The notes beneath the pieces are model-generated. The model saw only the letters and a list, made by a program, of their open reading frames with translations. It was not told the DNA's origin and made no database searches. From positions 9,010,485-9,074,484 of the forward strand of contig JAKSZU010000011.1 of NCBI GenBank assembly GCA_026018925.1: a stretch of 64,000 bases of DNA, in the 5' to 3' direction. Below, in pieces: positions 50,525 through 61,930 of the stretch. Every line of letters begins with the position of its first letter. Within the stretch, counting starts at the first letter, position 1. A program made the position numbers and the translations under genes. Source of the stretch: Tupaia tana. Its lineage: Eukaryota > Chordata > Mammalia > Scandentia > Tupaiidae.

Positions 50525-50962
50525 CGTTGCAGATGGTTATGGTTTGGATCACAGTTGATGCCCCAAAGGTCTGTGTTTGGGAATTTCATCATAATGGGTG
50601 GTCCCTCAGAAATGTATGTGTTGGAACTTGACTGTACTGGTTGTATTGAAAAGGTGTTAGGTGAAAACTTAGCTCCTTCTTCGTGTCCCAGGATGAGGCC
50701 TTTGGACATGAGAATGTCATTAGGGCAAGGCCTCTATGATTGGGTTATCATGAGTGTATAATTAGAGAGAATGAGATGAAGTGCAGAAAGAAAGTCACGT
50801 GGATACAGACCACTCTCAGCTCTACTAAAAGTTGTGTTTTGCACAATTCTGTGCTGCCTTTGGACTTCGTGGCCACCAGAATTGTGAGTTATTGAGCCCT
50901 ATTCTTTATCATTCACCCAGCCGCAGGCATTTCCACTAGCAATGCTATAACAGACTAAGAGA
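50525..50962 (+). repeat. MaLR LTR fossil, MLT1-like
   Basis: 'gttatggtttggatcacagt', 'catgagtgtataattagaga', 'tgtgagttattgagccctat' and 'caatgctataacagactaag' follow the MLT1 LTR order from start to end, an ancient non-coding solo LTR. Confidence 0.7.
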
Positions 50963-51425
50963 CCATAGACTTTTCCATGAGTCTCTCTCTCTCTCCCACC
51001 TAACTCCAATTCTCGCAAGTGTGAGTAGAAAATTCTACAGCTTCCTTGTAACTCTAGGCAATAGGCAGCTCATTTGCACTTGTCAAAGATGCCCCAGAAG
51101 GTGCACACTCTAGGGTGCCCAGAAATTCCCCTGTGGTGGTTGAGCAGACTGCCAAGGCTGATTTGGATCTGTCTGCCTGCTTGCCTGTATGCCTGGAGCT
51201 AGCATAGCACTTTCCATTATGACAATCCATCCCTTGCTGCCTGGCATACCACCCTTAGACACCTTTCCTCCCCTTAAGGAATTTTGTGGTGGAGACGGGG
51301 TGGGAGCCTGGAACAAGGAATGTTACTACTTCAGAAGTGAAAGACAAGGAAATCAATCTTTGATTATCAAATCTGTGACAACACACAGACACAAAGGTCA
51401 GAAAGATCATTTTATGAGAATATTA
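50963..51425. other. Non-genic stretch
   Basis: No recognised repeat or exon. Confidence 0.35.
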
Positions 51426-51427
51426 TG

Positions 51428-51680
51428 GGGAGCCAGCAGGTGGCATGGTAGTTAAAGAACTAGATGGCAGTTCGAGTCCAGACTCAGTGACTTGAAAATC
51501 ACACCGGGCATGTGTGCATCAGTGCCCAGAATCCTGAGAGTCAAATGTAGGAGAAGGGATTGTGGCATGGCCATCTCCCCTGGAGGAGTGAGTTCTCACT
51601 TTTCCTCTCTCTTTCTCTCCCCTGCTCCTACAAGCACACTCACCCTATGGCAAAAACCTGAAAAACAAACAAAAAGAGAA
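51428..51680 (+). repeat. SINE-A, plus strand
   Basis: 'ggagccagcaggtggcatgg', 'ggcagttcgagtccagactc', 'caccctatggcaaaaacctg'. 'gagaatattatg' before and 'gagaatattagg' after are the target-site duplication. Confidence 0.85.
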
Positions 51681-51721
51681 TATTAGGTATTCTGTCTAAA
51701 GAGCATGTTTTGTTTTTATGT

Positions 51722-51953
51722 TTGGCAAAGGATATGTGTGGTCTCTGGTTGGGAGGAGAAGGAGAAAGCACACTCCCCCCAATGTAGTGTGGTCACACTG
51801 TCATCCCTTTTCCTCCATTTCTCCATCTTATTGGAAATTTGAGTGCACATACATGCACCTAGTAAGCTTTTCTAGCCTCCAGGGCTGGAGTTCAAACCAT
51901 GTGTCTGACAATGTGGGATCTAACCCCTTTAACCATTGGGCCATGGGTTGGCC
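51722..51953 (-). repeat. SINE-A, minus strand, old
   Basis: 'ggcaaaggatatgtgtggtc', 'cacactgtcatcccttttcc', 'agggctggagttcaaaccat', head 'gggccatgggttggcc'. Much of the tail and the TCTG stretch is missing. Confidence 0.7.
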
Positions 51954-51979
51954 TTAAGAATAAATTCTTATTGAATGTA

Positions 51980-52107
51980 TGAAGGGTCAACAGAAAATTC
52001 ATGGAAATGCCCATAATGAAAAACTATACATGGATTTTTATTTTTATTTTTTTGCACCAAAATAAACTTGTACTTGATTCCATTTTCCCATGCACTTTTT
52101 GAAATAT
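51980..52107. mobile_element. MITE-2 copy, opposite internal orientation
   Basis: 'gaagggtcaacagaaaattc', 'ctatacatggatttttattt', 'aacttgtacttgattccatt', 'catgcactttttgaaatatg'. The inner sequence runs in the reverse direction to that of the 7,998 copy. Confidence 0.75.
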
Positions 52108-52749
52108 GCTGTCAGGAAGGCACTGTGAGAGAGGCAGGAATACAGAGGTAAAGATAGATGAGATTTACTCTCCAGTCCTCCCTTTTCTTACCTCTTCTCA
52201 CCTCCTCTCTTCTGTCAATTTCCAAGTCCTTTTGTTTCTATTAATACCTTCCGAATATTTTTGCACCTGCCCACCTTCCTCCACTTGTGAGGTCATCGCT
52301 TTGGTCTTCTGTCTGAATTGCAGCCAGTCCCCCGGCCCTCCCCTCCCCCACCCTATGTGTCATTGTCCTCTGTTCCAACTGTTCTGACATTCTTGCAGCT
52401 TGTTATCTTTTTGTATTCACACATACAGATTCCTCTGGTGGAAAAACTTTAACTCTTCATCTCTCCTGTATCATATTAAACATCTAGGAGAAGTTCCCTC
52501 TCCGACTTCCCCACCTACGTTATCACCCCAACTATGTACTCTCATATCTTTCTATAGCTCTTCTACTATGGCCCTTATCACATTTTATTGTAAATACAGA
52601 CAGTAATAGCTAACATTACTGCTTCCTATGTGTCAGGAACTGGGCAAAATTCTTTGAAGTATTATCCACTTAAGCCATACCATGGCTTTGAGAGATATCA
52701 CTATTTAGTTCGTTTCTCCAGAGAGGAAATTGACGTTTAAAAGTTGGGT
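52108..52749. other. Non-genic stretch with MIR
   Basis: 52,605-52,740 ('gcttcctatgtgtcaggaac', 'agagaggaaattgacg') is MIR-like. 52,140-52,600 is pyrimidine-rich and perhaps L2-derived. Confidence 0.45.
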
Positions 52750-53030
52750 TTTATGTTTTGTTTTGTTTGTTTGTTATGTTTTTATTCTTGTGCTGGAGAC
52801 TGCTTGCACTCACCAGATAGATACGAGAGAGAGGGGGAGATGAGAAACCACCTCCCATGGGAAATGGTCATGCTTCAAACCCTTTTCCATTTCTCCTACC
52901 TGTTGGGATTTGGGGCATGCACACACCTGTGCCCACATGTTTCTAAGGCCCCTGGGTCTAGGTTCAAGTCACATGGTTGGCCATATGGAATCTGGCTGCC
53001 TCAACCACGATGCCATGGAACCAGCCCAAG
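52750..53030 (-). repeat. SINE-A, minus strand
   Basis: (GTTT)n-like tail, 'gctggagactgcttgcactc', 'acacctgtgcccacatgttt', head ending 'gatgccatggaaccagccc'. Confidence 0.75.
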
Positions 53031-53091
53031 AAAGCTTCTTTTATAATTTCTGTTAAATTGTATGGAGTGAGGGTCTTCAAAAAGTTCATAG

Positions 53092-53339
53092 AGGGACCAG
53101 GAGGTGGTGTAGCAGTTGTGGCGCTGAACTCCCACATGGCTAACCACAGTTCAAGCCCCAGACCCAGTGGCTTGAAACTCATTCTGGGTGCGTGTGTGTG
53201 CATGCCCCAAATCCCCAAGAGGCAAATGGAGGAGAAGGAACTGTGGCATGACTATCCCTCCTGTGGTGTGTGTGGGCGATGATTTCTCACTTTCTTTCTG
53301 TCTCTGTCTGTCTCTGTGTCCCTGGTGATTGTACTCTAT

Positions 53340-53371
<32 letters not shown>

Positions 53372-53395
53372 CAACAACAACAACAACAACAACAA
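53092..53395 (+). repeat. SINE-A, first insertion in the MITE, with a long A/AAC tail
   Basis: 'gggaccaggaggtggtgtag', 'agttcaagccccagacccag', 'tgattgtactctatagcaaa', followed by an A run of about 30 and then (AAC)n to about 53,395. Confidence 0.85.
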
Positions 53396-53437
53396 AAACT
53401 CTCAAAAAGAAAAGCTAATTGAAAATGCATATTGTGG

Positions 53438-53705
53438 GGACCAGCAGATGGCATAAGGGTTATGTCGTTGGACTCCCACGTAGTCGACTGAGGTTTGAGT
53501 CCCAGAACCAGTGACTTAAAACTCACACTGCGTGTGTGTATGTGACTGCCCAAGAGTCTGAGAAGAGAATGGAAGAGAAGGGATTGTGTTATGGCCATCC
53601 TCCCTGGGGCATGATTTCTCGCTTTCTGTCTCTCTGTCACTCTGGCAAGCACATGTGCCCTATAGCAAAAATCTCTCTCTAAAAAGAAAGAAAAGAAAGG
53701 AAGGG
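53438..53705 (+). repeat. SINE-A, second insertion in the MITE
   Basis: 'gggaccagcagatggcataa', 'ggtttgagtcccagaaccag', 'gtgccctatagcaaaaatct' with an AAAG-type tail. Confidence 0.85.
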
Positions 53706-53818
53706 AAAAAAAAGAAAAATGCATATTGTGAAGAACTATGCATTAATTGAAAAATTTTCCACCAAAATAGACTCATTCTTTAACTTCATTTTTCCACAAA
53801 CTTTTTGAAGTACCCTTG

Positions 53819-54884
53819 TAAAAGTGGTAGCAGTAGGATTCAAATCCATGTCTCTCATACCCAAGCTCTTGTTTCCTCTCTTATCCATTGAATACTCACT
53901 TGGACTAGGACTCCCTCAAAAATGCAATAAATGCAGGCTTCACCTTAATTGTCATCAACTAAGAGACTGCTGGGATGCATTCTTTGGGCAGCCCTGCAGC
54001 TGGGTCAAATCACCATAGTTTACATCTCTGATGTTTCAGAACTTACCCATTTGAAGCTTCAGTAGGTCACACATTCTCTCCTGCACTCTCATCCCCATAC
54101 TGCTCTGGGCGCCTTTCCACAGTCTAAACTCTCACTGCTCCCTTCCTTCCTCTTTGCCCTATGGGAATCCAACATCACTGCATTTGCAACATCCACCACT
54201 GGTTCTCATCACTTCTGTGGCTCTCTCAAGTGAAGGTTGCTCTACCTTCCCCTCCCCATATTCCTTGAGATCTGGCATTGGCTTGAGATACTCCATGCCC
54301 CCATTCTTGCTTCCAAACTATTAATAACCCACCTTCATGCAAGAGCTCCTGCTTATTCTAGGCTTATGTTATGAGGTTATAGGCGTCTAGGACTCTTGTA
54401 ACTTCCTGTTGTTGTCTTCATGCTTCCCAGTGATTTCTCCCCATTTATTGACAAGTTTTGAACTTGATTTGACTTATTTCTCTATTCGACATCTGCTGGA
54501 TTATGTTGACATCTACGTATGGATGTCTACAAAGCCACCCAACACTCTGGCTTTTCATGCCTTTTGCCTGGTCCACCCCACTGATTTTCACGTTGTTCAT
54601 TTTAGCTGCTCCTTTTCAAGCAAAACATTTCATGGGGAACTCTTCTACAGAGTCATAAATTAGTACATGTTCCTCTGAACTAGCCTTCTGGCATGAAAAA
54701 GAGTCCTGTTTCTTTTCCAAAACACCCATAGTGCATGGGAAGGCAGTATAGTGTATGTGCCAGAATCAGGCACACTTGTAGTCAAATCCTCGTGGCTGTA
54801 CCATTTTCTGTGTGCGTTTCAAAAATCCATTTATCTTTCTCCATCTAAATAAAATAAACCAAACAAAATAAAATTAAAAAGGGG
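53819..54884. other. Non-genic stretch
   Basis: Mostly unrecognised. 54,080-54,660 has pyrimidine-rich wording possibly from old L2/L3-type LINE sequence ('gacatctacgtatggatgtc'). No supported exon. Confidence 0.4.
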
Positions 54885-54885
54885 G

Positions 54886-55040
54886 GGGCCAGCGGGTGGA
54901 GTGGTGATTAAAGGCAATGGATTCCCACATGGCCCACCGCGGTTCAAGCCCTAGACCTGCTGACTTGCTTTCTTGCTTTCTATTTCTGTCTCTCTGGCCA
55001 AATTAAAAAATAACAATAAAAAATGGAATTAAATAAGTAG
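54886..55040 (+). repeat. SINE-A-short, plus strand
   Basis: 'gggggccagcgggtggagtg', 'ggttcaagccctagacctgc', then 'cttgctttctatttctgtct', 'ctggccaaattaaaaaataa'. The join of head to CT stretch is at the same place as in the other short copies. Confidence 0.85.
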
Positions 55041-56468
55041 ATGATTAAGTAAAAACAAACAAAAAAGCCTGGAGATCATAGTAGAACCTAATTCTTGGGA
55101 TTGAGAGAAGGAAATGAGAAAGTGTACGTAGAATTTGTTTATTTGGCACTATGCAAGTAATATAGTACACGTTAAATAAACGTTAGCTACTGTATACGAG
55201 TACGCCTTATAATAAGCCTTCCACACTGGAGTACACTGTTTTGGAGAAGCTCTTTGTTATTATGTGGAATTAGCACTTTCGTGGCTTCTCTTGATTAAGT
55301 AGAGGTAAAGCAAATAGGCCTCCACTGTCCTGAGGATAAACATCTCCAACTCCCAGATCAATATAGGCTGCTTCCCCACATCTCTCTTGTTGTAAGGAAT
55401 GCTGAAGAGGGGTGGATCAATCTGAATTTGGATTTGACTTAAGATTTAAAATGTAAGAGATCTTTCAGAAAGGAGAGAGACAGATCTAAAGAATATTTAG
55501 TTTCAGGTAAGGGGCAAGGTTACTACTTAAATGAGAAAGAGACAGGACCAGTGGCCTGGACCCTGCATTCTGTCCACTGCACAGTCTGGGAGGGGTGCCT
55601 GAAAGCATTCTAGGCTCTAGGTCCTTTGGGAGGCTTATATTTAGTCTGAACGTAGTCCTGGTTTGCCTGGGACAGTCCTGAATGTGCTTGTCATCTTGAC
55701 ATTCTGTTGGATTTAGCATTTGTTCTGGACAAAAGTAGTGTTCTGTGGATGATAAATTATATGGTCACTCCCACTGGGTCTTATCCTTGCTACACCCTGG
55801 GGAAGTGACTGTGTGAACCCTACCAACTTGATATACAGCAGAACACAGAGGGTTCAAATCCTTCCTTGCTTGAAGAAGCAAGAGTCCAGGATCCAGCATC
55901 CTGTCTTCTAAGGTCATGAAAGAGCATTGGAGGGCCATCGCCCTGGGGGAGTCCAAGCTTACTGGAGGAGGAAGATCCCTTGCCTGAACATGATACCAAG
56001 GGATTAAGACCACACTTTCTGAAGAGCTCTTTAGGCTGGTAGCAGTATTATGTGGAAAGTCCCTGGACTTCCCTTTTGGGAAGTTCCCTAAACCTGGAGG
56101 CTAGGAAGCACCTATGTCCACCTCAGGACCACCCTCCTTAGTCAATTGTAGGAATCTCTACCCTCAAATAATATACATTTCTGTTCTAGTTCCACTACAG
56201 GAGAGAGGAACAGTGGATCCCTGTTTGCATTACTGGACACAAGAATATTCCTTGGCATTTGGGGGTGATGGAGCTTTGACACATGAAGCGGATTTCTTGA
56301 TAATCTTGGCATGTCAGGGATCAAGGCTACCACTTTTAATCATTTCTGGGGAATAATTATTCATCTCTGCTAAACTATAAACATGGATATCTGCTTACAT
56401 CACTCTCAAGATGATGACTATATAATGACATTATTAGTAGTATTGCATCAACACTTGATTCAATTCTA
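55041..56468. other. Non-genic, repeat-poor stretch
   Basis: No repeat family is confidently recognised. It contains several short ORFs without domains. It could hold regulatory sequence upstream of the gene but nothing specific is visible. Confidence 0.35.
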
Positions 56469-56469
56469 G

Positions 56470-56720
56470 TTTTGTTTTGATTTGTGTATGGGGTGCATGT
56501 GCTTGTCAGACAGAGAAACAGAGAGAGAGAGAGAGGGAGGGAAAATGAGAAATCACCCCCAGGAGGATGGCCACACCACAATCCTTTCTTCTCCATTCTC
56601 CTTGTGGGATTTTGGTCATGTGCCCACCGTGTTTTTCAAGCCACCAGGTCTGAGACTCAAACTGCATAGTTGACCATGTAGGAGACAGCCACCGTAACCA
56701 ATAGGCCACCTGCTGGCCCT
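56470..56720 (-). repeat. SINE-A, minus strand
   Basis: 'gtatggggtgcatgtgcttg', 'caccaggtctgagactcaaa', head 'ataggccacctgctggccc'. The tail is poor in T. Confidence 0.8.
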
Positions 56721-56929
56721 CTAGTTTCTTGATCACAACTTTTTGTCTCTAATTTTTACTTCCCCTAAAAAAAATACATTGTATACCCCAGAACTCACCA
56801 TTTTCCTTCTTCCTTACTTATATCCTGAATTAACCAGTTCTGTTTTCTTGCTTTCATACCCATTCCTGCAACATCCCAATTTTGGCTCAACTCACTTACC
56901 TGCCTTCTTTCTTTTTATAAAGACTTATT

Positions 56930-57103
56930 TATTTAATTGTACTAATTATTATTATTATGTTTTTAATTTGCCATACATGCTTACCTGAGAGAGACAGAAA
57001 GAGAGAGAGAAATTAAGAAAGCAAGCCAGTAGCTCTGGGACTCAAACTACAGTTGGCCTTGTGAGAGTCCAGCATCTTAACCACCACTCCACCTGCTTGC
57101 CCC
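56930..57103 (-). repeat. SINE-A-short, minus strand
   Basis: (ATT)n-rich tail, 'taatttgccatacatgctta', 'aagcaagccagtagctctgg', head 'accactccacctgcttgccc'. Confidence 0.75.
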
Positions 57104-57915
57104 TCTCTGCTTTCTTTGTTTCCACTACCAGGCTGCTGATGGACCTGGGAAGTCCCACTACCATGCAGAGGGCATGCTCTCCAGCCAGACTTTCTATCCC
57201 TGACCAGGCAAGGTTGGAACACACACCTGGCCTAACCACTACACCCAAGTTCCTCTCACCTTAGTTACCAGCCCTCTCCTTTGTATGGACAAATGAACAC
57301 CTTAGGTCTTTATCTTACTGGAATACAGTAGACGGGAAATAAAGACTCCTTTGTTCTTGCAAATTTTATCCCTCCTTGGTGATAAACATATCAGCCTTTC
57401 TTGGTTTTCCTTCTGATTTTCCAGCTGCTCCCTTTGGTTCTCTTTTACCAGTATCTTAAATGTCGGTATTCCTCAGGTTCCTCTTTTCTTCTCACTCCAC
57501 ACATTGTTCAGTTTATAGAACTTCCTGTGATTTCAGTTAACATCTGCATGCTGACTACTGCCATACCTGTATTTCCATGCAAAAGCATCCTGAGTTCTAG
57601 ATCTCTCTAGTGAAAACTTTTGGCTTGAGTGTCCCATAGGCACTAGACACTCTGAAACCAAATTCATCTAAAAATGAACTATTTCTTATCTTGGGTCTTT
57701 TACTTCTGCAAATGGCACAGACACACACTCAGCATACAACTCTCTCTTTCTCAAATCTAAAGTCTCTTCCTCCTTCACCAGATTGTGATCAACATGCAAT
57801 GATCAACATCCCATACTTTTCATTCTATGGAAATATTCCAACCTACCTTATCTCTCCACTCCCAATGCCACATTCTTAGTAAAGGCCACTATTCCCTCTT
57901 GATTTGATTATTACC
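57104..57915. other. Non-genic stretch with an ancient LINE-like fossil
   Basis: 57,390-57,715 ('cttctcactccacacattgt', 'catctgcatgctgactactg', 'cccataggcactagacactc') matches a common old mammalian LINE-derived order. It is not coding. Confidence 0.45.
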
Positions 57916-58159
57916 ATAGAGAGATTTTTGCTGTAGAATGTGTATGCTCACCAGAGAGACAGAGAGAAATAGAAAGTGAGAAATCACTCTCTCAGGGAGA
58001 TGGCCATGCCACAATCCCTTCTCCTCCATTCTCTTCTTGGGATTTTGGGCATGTGTTTACACACACCCAGTATGTTTCAAGCCTCTAGGTCTGGGATTTG
58101 AACTATGGTTGGCTATGTGGGAGACCAGTGATGTAACCATTACGCCATCTGCTGGTCCC
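57916..58159 (-). repeat. SINE-A, minus strand
   Basis: 'gagatttttgctgtagaatg', 'caagcctctaggtctgggat', head 'cgccatctgctggtccc'. Tail lost. Confidence 0.85.
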
Positions 58160-58237
58160 ACCACAGACTTTTAAGTCACTACCTCCACCCTTGCCTCCAC
58201 CCTCAACTTCATCATTCTTCATGTACTAAATGCAATA

Positions 58238-58366
58238 CAAGGAACTTCAAAAAGTCTGTGGAAAAAAAACAGAATTAATGTATGAGTTTATTTTGGTGTA
58301 AAAAAGTGAAATCCATACATAGTTTTTTGTAACATGCATTTCTATGAACTGTCTAAAGATCCCTTG
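58238..58366. mobile_element. MITE-2 copy, uninterrupted
   Basis: TA at 58,236-58,237, 'caaggaacttcaaaaagtct', 'gagtttattttggtgtaaaa', 'ctatgaactgtctaaagatc'. The right-hand TA has mutated. Confidence 0.8.
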
Positions 58367-58429
58367 AACACTAGGTAACTCATGATTTCTTTTTAAGTTC
58401 TCATATCTATTGAATAAGGAGGGCGCTAA

Positions 58430-58675
58430 TAATTTATCAAACTAATTCATAAAATTGTACCAAGCTGCCTCCCATCCCCCAACCCTGCTCATGTCTTTGG
58501 CATTCCAATCTACATTCTGGGCAGAATCATATTTCTATTAATAAAGTGTGCAAACTATTACAGTACTTCTTTGCTTAACACACTTCAGCGATCCTCCGCC
58601 ATTTTAATGATAAATTCATATTTCTCAACATGGCACATGGGGCCCTTTGTGACCTGGACCTAGCTTGCCCTCTTG
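58430..58675 (-). repeat. L2 fossil
   Basis: 'cttcagcgatcctccgccat', 'aatgataaattcatatttct', 'catggggccctttgtgacct' follow the antisense L2 order. Confidence 0.55.
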
Positions 58676-59100
58676 TAATGGGCTAAATTGCATCTCCTCC
58701 AAAATCATCTATTGGAATCCTTACCCCTAGTAGCTCAGAATGTGACCTTACTTGGAGGCAAGGTCTGCACAGAGGTAATCACACTAGAGTGAGGTCACTA
58801 GAGTGGGCACTAATCCGATACAACTGGTGTCCTTTATAAAATGGGGAAATTTAGACACAGACAGACATGTACGGAGGGAAGTCAATGTGAAGACACAGAG
58901 GAAACACCATGGGAACCTGAAGGTGGAGATTTACTAGCCAGGGAGAGAGGCTGGGAACAGATCTTTCTCTCAAAGCCCTCAGAAGGAATCAACCTTGATT
59001 TCAAACATCCAGCCTCTGGAACTCAGGGAATATACTTTTATCATTTAAGCCCCAGAGCATAGTTGGCACTTTCTCATGTCAACCCTAGCAAACTAACGTA
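58676..59100 (+). repeat. MaLR-type LTR fossil
   Basis: 'aatgggctaaattgcatctc', 'cagaatgtgaccttacttgg', 'acaactggtgtcctttataa', 'gccctagcaaactaac'-like end. It is a full-length but decayed non-coding LTR related to the fragment at 12,555. Confidence 0.6.
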
Positions 59101-59182
59101 GCTTCTGACTTTTTGTTTTTTCTTTCCTGCTTTCCCACCACCACAGCCTGTCCCCTTTTTTTCTAGGTATCTTGAATTTCTT

Positions 59183-59213
59183 TATTTTATTTATTTATTT
59201 ATTTATTTTTGAG

Positions 59214-59259
<46 letters not shown>

Positions 59260-59758
59260 GAGAGGTTTTGGCTATAGGGCGCATGCGCTTGCCAGACAGA
59301 GAGAGACAGAGAGACAGAAAGCAAGAAATCATCCCCCAGGGGGGATGGTCACGCCGCAATCCCTTCTCCTCCATTCTCCTCTCAGGATCTTGGGCACGCA
59401 CACACACGCGCCCGGCATGAGTTTTAAGCCACCGGGTCCGGCACGCGAACCGCGGTCGACTACGTGGGAGTCCAGCGACATAGCCATTACGCTAACCGCT
59501 GGTTCCGGAGAGGTTTTTGCTATAGGGCGCGTGCGCTCGCCAGAAAGACAGAGACAGACAGAGAGACAGAAAGTGAGAAATCACCCCCCAGGGGGGATGG
59601 CCACACCACAATCCCTTCTCCTCCATTATCCTCTTGGGATCTAGGCACATGGGTACACGTGCCCAGCGTGAGTTTAAGCCACCGGGTCTGGGACTCGAAC
59701 CATGGTCGGCTACATGGGAGTCCAGTGACATAAGCCATTACACTAACTGCTGATCCCG
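59183..59758 (-). repeat. Head-to-tail SINE-A dimer with one perfect 18-bp target-site duplication
   Basis: Two complete SINE-A bodies on the minus strand (about 59,264-59,505 and 59,506-59,758) abut at 'gctggttccggagaggtttt' without an A tail between. The single flanking 18-mer aggtatcttgaatttctt is identical at 59,165-59,182 and 59,759-59,776. The T tail at the left is long (about 40) with a second scrap of the family end upstream of it. One insertion event of a dimeric RNA is the simplest reading. Confidence 0.9.
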
Positions 59759-59776
59759 AGGTATCTTGAATTTCTT

Positions 59777-60039
59777 ATGTTCCCTGAACATGGTAAATTA
59801 TCTTTTATCACCAAGCCTTTGCACTGTTCCTTCTCAGAAATACTCTTTCCCTCAGCTATTCCCCTGCCTAATTCCACATTAATATCTTGGCTTAGTGTTC
59901 TCCTTCCCTGGAATGGTCTTCCTGACCATCTTCCTCTCTACCTCCAAGACTATTAAATGCCTTTCCAGTTAAAATAGCACATACTTGTCCGACTGTGTGT
60001 TATTCCATATTTACTTGTGCATCTCCTCACTAGATGGCA
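59777..60039 (-). repeat. L2 fossil
   Basis: 'gcactgttccttctcagaaa', 'tcttggcttagtgttctcct', 'ccctggaatggtcttcctga' read as antisense L2 3' sequence. Confidence 0.55.
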
Positions 60040-60044
60040 AATTT

Positions 60045-60213
60045 TTTTGATAGAATTAATTCATTTAAATTTATTTATTAATTTTAATTTGACCAGAGAG
60101 GGACAGAGTAGGGAGGGGAGAATAAGAAAGCAAGCCTCCAGGTCTGGGCCTTAAACCACAGTCAGCCACATGGGAGTCCGGTGCCCTTAACCACCATGCC
60201 ACCTGCTGGCCCC
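60045..60213 (-). repeat. SINE-A-short, minus strand
   Basis: 'taatttgaccagagagggac', 'gcaagcctccaggtctgggc', head 'ccaccatgccacctgctggc'. Confidence 0.85.
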
Positions 60214-60299
60214 AATGGTAAACTTCTTGAAAGCAGAGTTTACTTAGTATAAATATCTGTTGTTTCCACCTTTTCTCTTTCCTTTTTTTTTTTTTTTTT

Positions 60300-60492
60300 G
60301 GTTAAAGAATTATTTTTTTTTTAACTTTACTTATCTATTTATTTATTTTCATTTGACCGGAGAGGGATAGAGTGAGTGAGCGACAAAAGAGAGGGAAACA
60401 GTGAGAAAGCAAGCTGCCGGGTTTGGGACTTGAACCACGGTCAGCTGTGTGGGAGTCCAGCACCCTTAACCACCATGCCACCAGCTGGCCCA
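60300..60492 (-). repeat. SINE-A-short, minus strand
   Basis: 'tcatttgaccggagagggat', 'agcaagctgccgggtttggg', head 'ccaccatgccaccagctggc'. It lies about 90 bp from the previous copy, in the same orientation. Confidence 0.85.
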
Positions 60493-60904
60493 TTTCCACT
60501 TTTTCAACATTCATTTTCCCTTTTGGAAAAAGTATCCCCAATTTTTCCTTAGAAAAATGTCACCTTTCCTGTCTGCCCATGAGATTCAAATGATCCCATT
60601 TCATGACTTAGGACTGAGCAGAACACCCCTGCTTTGTGCATAAATTTATATTTCCTTTTCATGGTCACAGAGATGTGCTCAGGAATCGTCTCGGCCTTCA
60701 TGAGCCATTAAGGGGCAAGCCATTAAAAGGCAAGCCATTTGCCCAGATGCTTGGGAATGAGAAACTCCTTTGTTGCTCAAATTGCTACACCTGGGGCTGC
60801 AGCTAACCTGTGACCTTGCTGCTCCTATGTGGGCAGAGCCCACCAGAAAGTAAGACCAATGCAGGGGCAGGCAGAGCCATGGCGTGGAGAAAGATCAATT
60901 CTCT
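60493..60904. other. Non-genic stretch
   Basis: Unrecognised. It contains a local duplication 'gccattaaggggcaagcc'/'attaaaaggcaagccat' at 60,705-60,740. Confidence 0.4.
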
Positions 60905-60907
60905 CTC

Positions 60908-61177
60908 TCTCTTTTTTTTTTTTTTTTTAACAGGTTTTTGCTATAGAGTGCATGCGTTTGCCAGAAGGACAGAGAGAGAAAGAGAGATAGAAAGCGAGAA
61001 ATCACCCCCCAGGGGGGATGGCCACGCCGCAGTCCCTTCTCCTCCATTCTCCTCTCAGGGTCTTGGGCACACACGCACACGCGCCCGGCGTGAGTTTAAG
61101 CCACCGGGTCTGGGACTCGAACCGCGGTCGACTACATGGGAGTCCAGCAACATAGCCATTATGCTAACTGCTGGTCC
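60908..61177 (-). repeat. SINE-A, minus strand, CpG-rich
   Basis: T run then 'caggtttttgctatagagtg', 'cacacgcacacgcgcccggc', 'gaaccgcggtcgactacatg', head ending GGTCCC. 'aagatcaattc' before and after the insertion is the target-site duplication. Confidence 0.9.
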
Positions 61178-61383
61178 CAAGATCAATTCCATTCTAAACT
61201 CCCATTCATTTGAAGCTCTTTTTATAGTATCATCATTCCTTACACAGACAATGCATGAAAAAAATCATAGGTAGGAATACATTTAGGAGACAAGAGCAGA
61301 TAAAAACCGTGTCTTACTTCAGGTGGTTTTGCCTGTCTTACGGGTTGTCTTGATGCCCAGTTTAGTTTACAATATTATTATTT

Positions 61384-61385
<2 letters not shown>

Positions 61386-61421
<36 letters not shown>
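61386..61421 (+). repeat. Isolated 36-base A run
   Basis: Uninterrupted A tract with no recognisable element body upstream. It could be the tail of a very short retrotransposed fragment or an expanded run. Confidence 0.85.
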
Positions 61422-61424
<3 letters not shown>

Positions 61425-61516
61425 GAGTAGGCCTTACCATCATTCTCTTTCCAGTTGTAAGAAAACATTGGGTTGGCTAAGTTGTGTGAATTGTGTGTGT
61501 ATGTTTTATGGATATA

Positions 61517-61650
61517 CATGAGCAGGCTTCAAAAAGTTCATGGAAGATGGAATGAAAGCATGCATTTATTTTGGTGGAAACATTTTGAAGTCCATGAATT
61601 ATTTTTTTCAGAACATACATTTGCTATAAACTTTTTGAAGACCCCCCCCA
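61517..61650. mobile_element. MITE-2 copy, uninterrupted
   Basis: 'gcttcaaaaagttcatggaa', 'tttattttggtggaaacatt', 'tataaactttttgaagaccc' then TA. One of the best examples of the terminal inverted repeats. Confidence 0.85.
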
Positions 61651-61734
61651 TATGAGAATCTGTTCTAAAAAAGTTCTCATGTTACGAGGTGATCACTAGC
61701 AAGAATAGACAGGAAGTGCTTTGCTTGAGATCAG

Positions 61735-61930
61735 GGGCTTAAGAGATGAGCAAACCCAAGTTTAACCCTCGGTTCCGCCATTTTTAAAATGATGTCACCT
61801 TGGACGATTTACGTAGCCTCTCTGAGCTTCTCAGGGTGTTCCTCTGAAAATTGGAGATCATAATAGCACCACTTCATGAGGCTGCTGTGAGGATAAAAGA
61901 GAATAACACGTCCAAAGGCATAGCAAAGGG
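61735..61930 (-). repeat. MIR
   Basis: 'cggttccgccatttttaaaa', 'acgtagcctctctgagcttc', 'catgaggctgctgtgaggat' clearly follow the MIR core. Confidence 0.8.

Larger units (their letters stand above)
53067..53818. mobile_element. MITE-2 copy carrying two nested SINEs
   Basis: Left end 'gagggtcttcaaaaagttca'; middle scrap 'gctaattgaaaatgcatatt' between the SINEs; then 'gcatattgtgaagaactatg', 'tttccacaaactttttgaag', 'tacccttg' and TA. 'gaaaatgcatattgtg' occurs before and after the second SINE as its duplication. Confidence 0.85.
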
